This document shows positions 7,328-13,966 of a stretch of 17,298 nt of DNA, one piece after another. Within the stretch, counting starts at the first letter, position 1. Each line of letters begins with the position of its first letter. The stretch spans positions 1 through 17,298 of the forward strand of contig URMZ01000033.1 of the NCBI GenBank assembly GCA_900549025.1, read 5' to 3'. The notes under the pieces were generated by a model. It was not told where the DNA came from and did no database searches. It saw only the letters and a program-made list of their open reading frames with translations. A program made the position numbers and the translations under genes. Source of the stretch: an uncultured Collinsella sp. (lineage in GTDB: Bacteria; Actinomycetota; Coriobacteriia; Coriobacteriales; Coriobacteriaceae).

Positions 7328-8575
7328 CTAGCTCCTCGTATATCTACGCAGCGCGATGGCGGCGTTGTGCCCGCCAAAGCCCAGGTTGGTTGAAAGCGCC
7401 CAGGTAAGGTCGGCGCGAACCGCGCGATTGGGCGTGTAGTCAAGATCGCAGGCGGGATCGGGCGTGTAGTAGTTAATGGTCGGAGGCACCACGCCCTGCT
7501 CGAGCGCCATGGCACAGGCCATGACCTCGATGGCACCCGTGGCACCGATCATGTGGCCGGTCATCGACTTGGTCGACGAGACGTGCGCGGCGCGCGCCGC
7601 GTCCTCGCCGAGCGCGCGCTTGATGCCCGCCGTCTCGGAAGAATCGTTGAGCTTGGTCGAGGTGCCGTGGGCATTGATGTAGAGGCCCTCGGAAGGCTTG
7701 ACGTCACCCTCGGCAACCGCCAGCGATATCGCGCGGGCAATGCCGGCAGCCTCGGGATCGGGGCTCGTGATGTGATAGGCATCATCGGTGTTGCCGTAGC
7801 CCACAACCTCGGCATAAATGTGCGCCCCGCGAGCCAGCGCGTGTTCCATGCTCTCGAGTACCAGCACGCAGGCGCCCTCGCCCATCACAAAGCCGTCGCG
7901 ATTCGCATCGAACGGACGGCATGCCGTCGACGGGTCAGGATTAGTGGTGAGTGCACGGCAGGACGTAAAGCCCGCAACGGCATCGGGAATGATTGCGGCC
8001 TCGGTACCGCCGGCGAGAATCGCATCGGCATAGCCATGCTTGATGGCGCGGAACGCCTCGCCCACGGCATGGGCCGAGGTCGCGCACGCGGTCACCACGG
8101 GCAGGGTCGGGCCCTTTGCCTTGTGGCGGATCGCGATATTGCCCGATGCCATGTTGGGGATCATCATCGCAATCATATAGGGCGATGCACGGCGAGGTCC
8201 CCGATCGGCGATCGTGTGGACGTTGTCGACGAGTGTCCGCATGCCGCCCACGCCTGAACCCACGTAGACGCCCAGGCGCTCGCGATCGATGGCGCCCTCG
8301 ACATCAAAGCCCGCATCGTGCATGGCCTCGTCCGACGCCGCCAGGGCAAACTGAACGCAAGGGTCCAGGTGCTTGGCATCACGCTTGCCAAAGTACTCGT
8401 TGCCGTCAAAGCCCTTGACCTCGGCCGCCACCTTGACGGCAAACGCATCGGTATCGAAGTGCGTGATCGGACCGATGCCACACGTTCCGGCACACATGGC
8501 CGCCCAGGTGGCAAGCGCGGTGTTGCCGAGCGGCGACACGGCACCGATACCGGTGATTGCAACTCTCTGTTCCAT
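7328..8575 (-). CDS. fabF: 3-oxoacyl-ACP synthase II (FabF)
   Basis: A 415-residue condensing enzyme that elongates acyl-ACP with malonyl-ACP. The N-terminus [14 protein letters not shown] is typical. The catalytic triad is visible as Cys in [10 protein letters not shown], His in [11 protein letters not shown] and His in [14 protein letters not shown], with GFGGHNA near the C-terminus. E. coli FabF has 413 residues. Several ATGs cluster at the start. The ATG at 8575 (MEQRV) has GGAG six bases upstream and is preferred over 8578 and 8593. It lies 39 nt after the fabG stop, with a small hairpin (8591-8610) in the gap. accB follows after 3 nt. The Cys-His-His triad separates it from FabH, which has Cys-His-Asn. 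Confidence 0.97.
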   Translation of the reverse strand: MEQRVAITGIGAVSPLGNTALATWAAMCAGTCGIGPITHFDTDAFAVKVAAEVKGFDGNEYFGKRDAKHLDPCVQFALAASDEAMHDAGFDVEGAIDRERLGVYVGSGVGGMRTLVDNVHTIADRGPRRASPYMIAMMIPNMASGNIAIRHKAKGPTLPVVTACATSAHAVGEAFRAIKHGYADAILAGGTEAAIIPDAVAGFTSCRALTTNPDPSTACRPFDANRDGFVMGEGACVLVLESMEHALARGAHIYAEVVGYGNTDDAYHITSPDPEAAGIARAISLAVAEGDVKPSEGLYINAHGTSTKLNDSSETAGIKRALGEDAARAAHVSSTKSMTGHMIGATGAIEVMACAMALEQGVVPPTINYYTPDPACDLDYTPNRAVRADLTWALSTNLGFGGHNAAIALRRYTRS

Positions 8576-8590
8576 CATGGTCTCCTCATC

Positions 8591-8610
8591 CAAGCCGCTT
8601 ACCCGGCTTG
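8591..8610. other. Hairpin in the fabG-fabF gap
   Basis: CAAGCCG (8591-8597) pairs with CGGCTTG (8604-8610) around a 6-nt loop. It lies between the fabG stop and the fabF ribosome-binding site. No U-run follows in the direction of transcription, so it is unlikely to be a full terminator. It could be an RNA processing or stability element, or could affect fabF translation. Confidence 0.5.
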
Positions 8611-8614
8611 CTTT

Positions 8615-9388
8615 CTACATCGCCATTCCGCCGTCGACGCGTATGACTTCGCCCGTAATGTAAGCGGCGGCATCGCTCGCTAAAAAGCGCACCACACCGG
8701 CCACCTCCTCGGGCTGCGCCATACGCTTTAGGGGAATCTGCCCCTCGCACGCCGCGCGCACCTTCTCCGAGAGCTTTGCCGTCATATCCGTCTCGACAAA
8801 CCCGGGGGCAACCGCGTTCACTCGAACGCCGCGGGGCGCAAGCTCGCGCGCTACCGCCTTGGTCAGGCCGATGACGCCCGCCTTGGAGGCAGCGTAGTTG
8901 GCCTGCCCGGCATTGCCCATCAGGCCCACAACCGAGCTCATGTTGATGACGCAACCGCCGTGCTGGCGCATAAAGGTCTTGGTGAGCGCGCGCGTCGTAT
9001 TGAACGTGCCCTTGAGATTGACATCGAGCACGCGAGCGAAGGCATCGTCACCCATACGCATGAGCAGGCCATCGCGGGTGATGCCGGCGTTGTTGACGAG
9101 CGCCCAAATGGAGCCAAAGTCGTTGAGGACCGTTTCCACGCACGCGTTGACGGCAGCGGGATCGGCCACGTCACATTGATATGCGCGCGCCGTGGCGCCA
9201 GCCGCCTCACAGGCTTCGCACGTCTCGCGCGCCGCATCTGCGCTACCGGCATAGACGACGGCGATATCAAAGCCGTCCTCCGCCAGACCGACAGCGCAGG
9301 CGCGGCCGATACCCCGCGAGCCGCCCGTGACCAGCGCCACGCGGCGCGATCCGTCGCGCTCGAGCGCGCCTTTGTTCAAGTTGCCCAT
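8615..9388 (-). CDS. fabG: 3-oxoacyl-ACP reductase FabG
   Basis: A 257-residue short-chain dehydrogenase that reduces 3-oxoacyl-ACP with NADPH. The Rossmann signature TGGSRGIG is at 21-28 and NNAG at 99-102. The catalytic set is Asn124 in DVNLKG, Ser152 in NMSSVVG, and Tyr165 and Lys169 in NYAASKAG. The C-terminus YITGEVIRVDGGMAM is characteristic of FabG. It is about 13 residues longer than the E. coli protein, owing to a polar N-terminal stretch before RRVALVTGG. The ATG at 9388 has AAGGA six bases upstream, so this longer start is credible. It lies 30 nt after fabD and precedes fabF, the order expected of a fab operon, which supports FabG over another short-chain reductase. Confidence 0.96.
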   Translation of the reverse strand: MGNLNKGALERDGSRRVALVTGGSRGIGRACAVGLAEDGFDIAVVYAGSADAARETCEACEAAGATARAYQCDVADPAAVNACVETVLNDFGSIWALVNNAGITRDGLLMRMGDDAFARVLDVNLKGTFNTTRALTKTFMRQHGGCVINMSSVVGLMGNAGQANYAASKAGVIGLTKAVARELAPRGVRVNAVAPGFVETDMTAKLSEKVRAACEGQIPLKRMAQPEEVAGVVRFLASDAAAYITGEVIRVDGGMAM

Positions 9389-9418
9389 GTCATTCCTTTC
9401 GGGTTACAGCCCTGTGGA

Positions 9419-10345
9419 CTATGCGAGCTCGTCGGCAATAGCTGCGACCTGTTCGGCCGTTTCGCACGAATACACACGAACGTCGCTCAACGTACGCTTG
9501 ACCAAGCCGGACAGCGTTTTGCCGGGGCCGACCTCAATAAACGTGTCGATGCCTTGATCCTGCAGAGCATGCAGCGTGTCGACCCAGCGCACGGCATGAC
9601 TCACCTGGTTGGCCAGCACCTCCGATGCCGCCTGCGGGTCGGCCGGATAGGGTGCCGCCGTCATATTTGCCATAACAGGAATGAGCAACGGGGACGGCGC
9701 GTGACCGGCTTGGATATATGCAGCAAGGCCACAGGTCGCCTCGGCCATATAGGGGCTATGGAATGCAGCCGACACCGCGACCTTCATGGCGCGACCGTCA
9801 GCCTCTTTTACCAGGACGTCGAGGGTCTGCAACGCATCGGGCGCTCCGGCCACAACCGTTTGCTGGGGGCTGTTGTAGTTGACCGGCCAGCAGTCCTCGC
9901 CTGCCTGTTTTGCCAAGCCCTCGACCTGCGCCGCATCGAGCTTGATGACGGCGCGCATGCCGCCGGGGTGACGCTCGGCCTCCGTGGCCATCAAAGCCGC
10001 GCGCTCACACACGAGCTCAAAACCCGCTCGCGTATCGAATGCCCCCGCAAAGGTGAGTGCAGCGACCTCGCCCAGCGAGAACCCCGCACAGGCGGCAGGC
10101 ACCACGCCGCGCTCGCGCAGGGCGACGGCGGCAGCCAAGTCGTGCACGAACACGCAAGGCTGCGTGTTCTCGGTCTGCGAGAGCTCCTCTTTCGAGGCGC
10201 TCCGGCACTGCTCGCTGGTCCCCGGGCGCACCTCGTCGGCAATGGCGAACACCTCGGCAGCCGCCGGTGATGCTTCGATAAGGTCGACGCCCATCGCGGG
10301 ATGCTGGGCACCCTGACCGGCAAACAGAAACGCTATGCTACCCAT
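9419..10345 (-). CDS. fabD: Malonyl-CoA:ACP transacylase FabD
   Basis: A 308-residue enzyme that moves malonyl from CoA to the acyl carrier protein, feeding both FabH and FabF. It begins IAFLFAGQGAQHPAMG. The nucleophile is Ser90 in AGFSLGE, where Phe replaces the His of the common GHSLGE motif; the Ser and Gly of the elbow are kept. Arg115 in CERAALM fits the malonate carboxylate site and His196 in AAFHSPYM is the catalytic base. EVGPGKTLSGL lies near the C-terminus. An upstream in-frame extension overlaps fabK and is not protein-like. The ATG at 10345 begins the conserved domain, has AAGGG about nine bases upstream, and overlaps the fabK end by 13 nt, which suggests translational coupling. 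Confidence 0.96.
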   Translation of the reverse strand: MGSIAFLFAGQGAQHPAMGVDLIEASPAAAEVFAIADEVRPGTSEQCRSASKEELSQTENTQPCVFVHDLAAAVALRERGVVPAACAGFSLGEVAALTFAGAFDTRAGFELVCERAALMATEAERHPGGMRAVIKLDAAQVEGLAKQAGEDCWPVNYNSPQQTVVAGAPDALQTLDVLVKEADGRAMKVAVSAAFHSPYMAEATCGLAAYIQAGHAPSPLLIPVMANMTAAPYPADPQAASEVLANQVSHAVRWVDTLHALQDQGIDTFIEVGPGKTLSGLVKRTLSDVRVYSCETAEQVAAIADELA

Positions 10346-11277
10346 TTGGACGCACCCTTCAGAACATGCTCGGCGCCATCGACCAGATCGTCGACGATTT
10401 CGCGTGCGCTCTGGCGTTCGTTGACCATGCCGGCAATCTGTCCGCACAAATACGAACCCTCTTCGTAATTACCGTCCTTTGCGGCTTTACGAAGCGCGCC
10501 CGTGCCCATGGCCCCGAGCTCCTCGGGGCTTGCGCCCGCCGCCTCACTTTTGGCATACGCGTTGGTGAAGGGGCTCTTGAGGGCGCGAACCGGATGTCCC
10601 GTCGAGCGACCGGTCGCACGCGTCGACGTGTCGCCCGCCTTGAGCACCAGCTCTTTGTACTGTTCGGATACGGTGCACTCGTTTGCGACCAGAAAGCGTG
10701 TTCCCACCTGAACGCCGGCAGCGCCGAGCATAAAGGCGGCCGCCACGCCGCGGCCATCGGCGATGCCGCCAGCCGCAACCACGGGAATATCGACCGCATC
10801 GACAACCTGCGGCACCAGTGCCATCGTCGAGGTCTCTCCAATATGGCCGCCCGATTCGGTGCCCTCGGCAACAACGGCAGTGGCTCCGCGACGTGCCACG
10901 AGACGCGCCAGCGCCACCGAAGCCACGACGGGAATAACCTTGATGCCTGCATCGTTCCAGGCCTTCATGTACTTGGTGGGATTGCCGGCGCCGGTCACCA
11001 CAGCGGGCACCCGCTCATCAATCACCACTTGTGCGACCTCGTCGACAAACGGGCTCATGAGCATAACGTTGACGCCAAAGGGCTTATCCGTCTTGGCGCG
11101 CAGCTCGTGAATCTGATCGCGCAGCCAGTTTGCGTCGGCATTCATGGCCGCGATAATGCCTAAGCCGCCTGCCTCGGACACGGCAGATGCCAACGAGGCG
11201 TCGGCAATCCAGGCCATACCACCCTGGAACACGGGCTTTTCGATGCCGAGCAAATCGCAGAGAGAAGACTTGAGCAT
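10333..11277 (-). CDS. fabK: Enoyl-ACP reductase II (FabK), FMN-dependent
   Basis: A 314-residue TIM-barrel flavoprotein that reduces trans-2-enoyl-ACP, the last step of each elongation cycle. It belongs to the nitronate monooxygenase/FabK fold family. Visible features are PVFQGGMAWIADASLA at the N-terminus, the catalytic histidine His145 in EGTESGGHIGETSTM, and the FMN phosphate-binding loops AAGGIADGRG and GAAGVQVGTRF. The position between acpP and fabD is that of FabK in streptococcal fab clusters, which favours FabK over a nitronate monooxygenase. No FabI is present in this window. FabK-type reductases are intrinsically insensitive to triclosan. The start is ATG 11277 or the adjacent GTG 11280; the GTG touches the acpP stop by one base. 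Confidence 0.95.
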   Translation of the reverse strand: MLKSSLCDLLGIEKPVFQGGMAWIADASLASAVSEAGGLGIIAAMNADANWLRDQIHELRAKTDKPFGVNVMLMSPFVDEVAQVVIDERVPAVVTGAGNPTKYMKAWNDAGIKVIPVVASVALARLVARRGATAVVAEGTESGGHIGETSTMALVPQVVDAVDIPVVAAGGIADGRGVAAAFMLGAAGVQVGTRFLVANECTVSEQYKELVLKAGDTSTRATGRSTGHPVRALKSPFTNAYAKSEAAGASPEELGAMGTGALRKAAKDGNYEEGSYLCGQIAGMVNERQSAREIVDDLVDGAEHVLKGASKWVA

Positions 11278-11279
11278 CA

Positions 11280-11516
11280 CTACTTCTCCAATGCCGCCTC
11301 GACCGTATCGACGAACTCGCCGACCGTCTTGGGGTTCTCCTCGGTATCGAGCTCAATGCCAAACTCGTCCTCGACGGCAACGAGGATCTCGACGGTACCC
11401 AGGCTGTCGAGGCCAATCTCCTCGAGCGTGGACTCGGGCTTCATCTCGACATCGTCAAGGCCAGCGGTCTCGCGGATAACGTCGCAAACGCGCTCGAAGG
11501 TCTTCTGATCTGCCAT
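11280..11516 (-). CDS. acpP: Acyl carrier protein
   Basis: A 78-residue, strongly acidic four-helix protein that carries the growing acyl chain on a 4'-phosphopantetheine arm. The attachment site is Ser38 in EIGLDSLGTVE, and the following helix IVAVEDEFGIELD-like stretch (residues 44-57) is the usual partner-recognition surface. The length matches bacterial AcpP (77-80). The open frame extends upstream, but the ATG at 11516 has GGAG seven bases upstream and begins the conserved protein. The gap to fabH is 52 nt and contains a small GC hairpin. The fabK start lies directly at its stop codon. Confidence 0.96.
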   Translation of the reverse strand: MADQKTFERVCDVIRETAGLDDVEMKPESTLEEIGLDSLGTVEILVAVEDEFGIELDTEENPKTVGEFVDTVEAALEK

Positions 11517-11536
11517 GGTAGTTCTCCTTTGTTTGT

Positions 11537-11547
11537 GCCCCAGGGGC
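11537..11547. other. Small GC hairpin between fabH and acpP
   Basis: GCCCC (11537-11541) and GGGGC (11543-11547) flank a single A. It lies in the 52-nt gap between the fabH stop and the acpP ribosome-binding site. A 1-nt loop is too tight, so the real stem would be shorter. It may mark a processing site, but this is weak evidence. Confidence 0.3.
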
Positions 11548-11568
11548 GTTTTCATTTCCTATGTGCAA

Positions 11569-12528
11569 CTACTTCCAGCGAAGTAGATAGCCACCTACAT
11601 CCAAGCCGGCGCCAAATCCGACCAGGGCGATGGTGTCGCCCGCGTGCAGCGCGCCGGTATTTGCCAGTCGATCGAGAGCAAGCGGAATACAGGCGCTCGA
11701 GATGTTGCCAGTTTCACGCAACGTCCGGACCACACGGTCGTCCGGCACACCCAGGCGCTTGACTGCCTGGCTCAAGATTCGTTCGTTAGCCTGATGGAAT
11801 ACAAAGTGGTCGATGTCCTCGACCGCGATGCTCGCGTCGCAGGCGAGCTTGTTGACCGTGTCGCAGATGGCATTGACGCCGAACTTGAACACGCGGCGGC
11901 CATTCATGAACAGCACGCTCGCGCTATCTGCGGAGTCCTTAAACGGCGAGGTGCCGACCAGACCGGGAACGCGCAACGTCTCGACGTCGGGCGCCGTCGA
12001 AAGCTCAACGGCAAGGGGACTGTCTCCCCCAGCCTCAATCACTGCGGCACCCGCGCCATCGCCAAAGAGCACGCACGTGGCACGATCGGTCCAATCGAGC
12101 GCGCGCGTCATCTGCTCGGCGGCAACGACCAGCACGTGCCTGGCGCGACCGCGGGCGATATAGCCCTCGGCGACATCGAGCGCAAAAACGAAGCCGGCAC
12201 AAGCCGCCGAAACGTCGAAGGCAGGACATGTGGCACCCAGGCGCTCAGCAACGGCGCACGCTTCGGCAGGAACGAGATGGTCGCCCGTCGTCGTCGAGCA
12301 GACGATGAGATCCAGCTGGCTCGCATCGATTCCGGATACCTGAAGCGCCCGCTCGCTCGCCGCTACGGCAAGGTCGTCGAGTGACTCGGCGGTGCACACA
12401 TGGCGGCTCTTGATCCCCGTACGGGTAAAAATCCACTCATCCGAGGTGTCCAGGAACTCGGACAGCTCGTCGTTGGAAACGCTGCGCTCGGGAAGCGCCG
12501 AGCCCGTTCCCAGTATCGTGAAACCCAT
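11569..12528 (-). CDS. fabH: 3-oxoacyl-ACP synthase III (FabH), first gene of the FAS II operon
   Basis: A 319-residue thiolase-fold enzyme that starts fatty-acid synthesis by condensing an acyl-CoA primer with malonyl-ACP. The catalytic triad is Cys110 in VSAACAGF, His245 in FHQANERI and Asn275 in RETGNISSACIP. EWIFTRTGIKSRH near the N-terminus is characteristic. Length and motifs match bacterial FabH (about 317). The ATG at 12528 follows a near-perfect ribosome-binding site, AAAGGAGGT, six bases upstream. A longer in-frame start would translate the two 18-bp repeats of the promoter region and is rejected. It is the first gene of the operon. The primer preference (acetyl versus branched) cannot be judged from this. 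Confidence 0.97.
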   Translation of the reverse strand: MGFTILGTGSALPERSVSNDELSEFLDTSDEWIFTRTGIKSRHVCTAESLDDLAVAASERALQVSGIDASQLDLIVCSTTTGDHLVPAEACAVAERLGATCPAFDVSAACAGFVFALDVAEGYIARGRARHVLVVAAEQMTRALDWTDRATCVLFGDGAGAAVIEAGGDSPLAVELSTAPDVETLRVPGLVGTSPFKDSADSASVLFMNGRRVFKFGVNAICDTVNKLACDASIAVEDIDHFVFHQANERILSQAVKRLGVPDDRVVRTLRETGNISSACIPLALDRLANTGALHAGDTIALVGFGAGLDVGGYLLRWK

Positions 12529-12545
12529 CACTAACCTCCTTTGAG

Positions 12546-12563
12546 TTGTTGACGTGTTTACAT
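12546..12563. promoter_or_regulatory. Dyad operator-like box 1, Rex-like, upstream of fabH
   Basis: TTGTTGACGTGTTTACAT is an imperfect inverted repeat that matches the Rex operator form TTGTTAA-N4-TTAACAA at 11 of 14 defined positions. It begins 18 bases upstream of the fabH start codon, just beyond the ribosome-binding site. A near copy lies 48 bp away at 12594. The match to Rex is from memory of the family consensus. The repeat is seen directly; the regulator is inferred. Confidence 0.5.
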
Positions 12564-12593
12564 CGACCAAGAGAGGATAGCGCATTTCAGTCT

Positions 12594-12611
12594 TTGTTGA
12601 CGTGTTAACAT
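12594..12611. promoter_or_regulatory. Dyad operator-like box 2, Rex-like, in the fabH-birA intergenic region
   Basis: TTGTTGACGTGTTAACAT differs from box 1 at one base and matches TTGTTAA-N4-TTAACAA at 12 of 14 defined positions. It contains TTGACG on the plus strand, which could be a -35 element towards birA, but no good -10 follows at the right distance. Placed between divergent genes, a protein bound here could control both. I found no convincing fabH or birA promoter hexamers to fix its position relative to transcription starts. Confidence 0.5.
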
Positions 12612-12704
12612 TAAATTGTCCAAATGCGACAAAGGCTTCACATTGTGTCTGCCTCACGACACCATTGCGTTATTCACTTATTCATTAAGGAGGTAGCAGC
12701 CGCT

Positions 12705-13481
12705 ATGGATGCCAAATTAACGATCGTCGACGTAACCGGATCGACTAACGATGACCTGCTCGAAGCAGGAAAACAAGGAGCGCCGCACGGCACAGGACTT
12801 GCCGCCCGGGCTCAGACAGCAGGACGCGGCCGGCGCGGCCACAAGTGGGATTCAACCGCCGGCAACCTATTGCTTTCGATTGTCCTGCGCCCATGCGTTA
12901 ATCCTGCAAAGTACTCTGGTCTAGCCGCCGTCAGCGGCCTAGCGGTGCTCAAGGCGCTCAAAAAGCAGGGGCTTGCAAACGAGATTGGCCTCAAATGGCC
13001 CAACGACCTCGTCGCACGAGGACATAAGCTTGGCGGCATCTTAGTCGAGGCGGCTCGTGACAACGAGGGCGGGCCCTTCGCCGTCTGCGGCATTGGCGTC
13101 AACGTAAACTACACGCCCCAGGGGGTGCCCGATGGCGGCCTGGCGGCAATTGGCCTCTCAGACCTCAACAAGAATGTTCCCACCGTCGATGCGCTCCTCG
13201 ATGAGGTCTATCACGCGGTCATGAACGCTGTAGAAACATGGGCAGAACGTCTCAACGCCATGGAAGAAGACGCCGGACCGCTCGCGCCCGTCCACAGCGA
13301 ATATATCGCTCACCTCAATTGGATTGGGGAGCACGTTATCGCCCGCTCCCCCGCTGGGGACGAGCTGGCGCGAGGCATCTTTAAAACCGTCGATGACTTT
13401 GGTCGCGCGTGCATCGAGACGGAAGACGACTTGCGATCCTTCCATTTTGAGGAGGCATCGCTGCGTCCCTTGAGCGAATAA
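12705..13481 (+). CDS. birA: Biotin--[acetyl-CoA carboxylase] ligase, group I BirA without DNA-binding domain
   Basis: A 258-residue cytosolic enzyme that activates biotin as biotinyl-AMP and attaches it to the AccB lysine. Visible are GSTNDDLLE near the N-terminus, the biotinyl-AMP loop GRGRRGHKW at 40-48, KWPNDL at 97-102, KLGGILVE at 108-115 and GIGVNVN at 129-135. A small C-terminal SH3-like domain follows from about residue 210. There is no N-terminal winged helix, so it is a ligase only and not a repressor of the E. coli BirA kind. The ATG at 12705 follows a full AAGGAGGT site with 10-nt spacing. Extension to 12624 would include non-protein-like sequence. It is divergent from the fab operon that encodes its substrate. 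Confidence 0.94.
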   Translation: MDAKLTIVDVTGSTNDDLLEAGKQGAPHGTGLAARAQTAGRGRRGHKWDSTAGNLLLSIVLRPCVNPAKYSGLAAVSGLAVLKALKKQGLANEIGLKWPNDLVARGHKLGGILVEAARDNEGGPFAVCGIGVNVNYTPQGVPDGGLAAIGLSDLNKNVPTVDALLDEVYHAVMNAVETWAERLNAMEEDAGPLAPVHSEYIAHLNWIGEHVIARSPAGDELARGIFKTVDDFGRACIETEDDLRSFHFEEASLRPLSE

Positions 13482-13541
13482 GGCGCCGCAGCCACCTACT
13501 CGGTAGCATTACCCGATCCCCTAAGGCCATCATGCAAAGCA

Positions 13542-13578
13542 AAAGAGCCCCGCTACCATAATGGCAGCGGGGCTCTTT
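13542..13578. terminator. Bidirectional intrinsic terminator between birA and rpsJ
   Basis: A 13-bp perfect stem (AAAGAGCCCCGCT at 13542-13554 and AGCGGGGCTCTTT at 13566-13578) closes an 11-nt loop. It is flanked by A-rich bases on one side and T-rich bases on the other. It lies 60 nt after birA and 19 nt after rpsJ, two convergent genes, and suits termination in both directions. Confidence 0.92.
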
Positions 13579-13597
13579 AAGCTATGAGCGATATCGC

Positions 13598-13906
13598 TTA
13601 GAGCTTGATGTCGATGTCGACGCCAGCGGGGAGGTCGAGACGCATGAGCGAATCAACGGTGCCCGAGGTGGGGTCGAGGATGTCGATGAGGCGCTTGTGG
13701 GTGCGCATCTCGAACTGCTCACGGGAGTCCTTGTTCACGTGCGGCGAGCGGATAACCGTGTACAGGTTACGCTCGGTGGGCAGGGGGACAGGACCGGAAA
13801 CGCGAGCGCCGGTCTTCTGAGCGGTCTCGACGATGAGCTTCGCGGACTGATCGACGACCTCGTGATCATAGCCCTTGAGGCGAATGCGGATCTTCTGGGT
13901 AGCCAA
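13598..13906 (-). CDS. rpsJ: 30S ribosomal protein S10
   Basis: A 102-residue ribosomal protein that also acts as NusE in transcription antitermination. The sequence [38 protein letters not shown] and [12 protein letters not shown] is unmistakable, and the length is standard (about 102). The start codon is TTG at 13906, with GGAGG six bases upstream. No ATG fits, because the conserved N-terminus begins here. It follows fusA by 60 nt and a hairpin. Instead of rplC, a strong terminator comes 19 nt after the stop, so S10 is separated from the rest of the usual S10 operon in this window. Confidence 0.97.
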   Translation of the reverse strand: MATQKIRIRLKGYDHEVVDQSAKLIVETAQKTGARVSGPVPLPTERNLYTVIRSPHVNKDSREQFEMRTHKRLIDILDPTSGTVDSLMRLDLPAGVDIDIKL

Positions 13907-13924
13907 CTTAAACCTCCAAAGAGT

Positions 13925-13941
13925 GCGAGAGATGTTCTCGC
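13925..13941. other. Hairpin in the fusA-rpsJ gap
   Basis: A perfect 6-bp stem (GCGAGA at 13925-13930, TCTCGC at 13936-13941) has a 5-nt loop and sits in the 60-nt gap. No U-run follows in the direction of transcription, so it may be a processing or attenuation element rather than a terminator. Confidence 0.45.
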
Positions 13942-13966
13942 GGATTACGTAACAGGGAGCTCGAAC

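Noticed and set aside
10333..11280. Nitronate monooxygenase instead of FabK
   Set aside because: The fold is shared, but the EG-ESGGHIG motif and the position between acpP and fabD inside a complete fab operon point to FabK.
12546..12611. BirA-type biotin operator
   Set aside because: The biotin operator has half-sites separated by about 15 bases, whereas here each dyad is compact with a 4-base centre. The BirA encoded here also has no DNA-binding domain.
12594..12625. TTGACG at 12597 as the -35 of a birA promoter
   Set aside because: At 17 bases the -10 would be CCAAAT, only three of six matches, and nothing better is close. I do not call a promoter.
12529..12657. N-terminal extension of fabH to 12657
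   Set aside because: It would translate the 18-bp operator-like repeats twice (NVNTST and DVNTST), and a near-perfect ribosome-binding site directly precedes the ATG at 12528.
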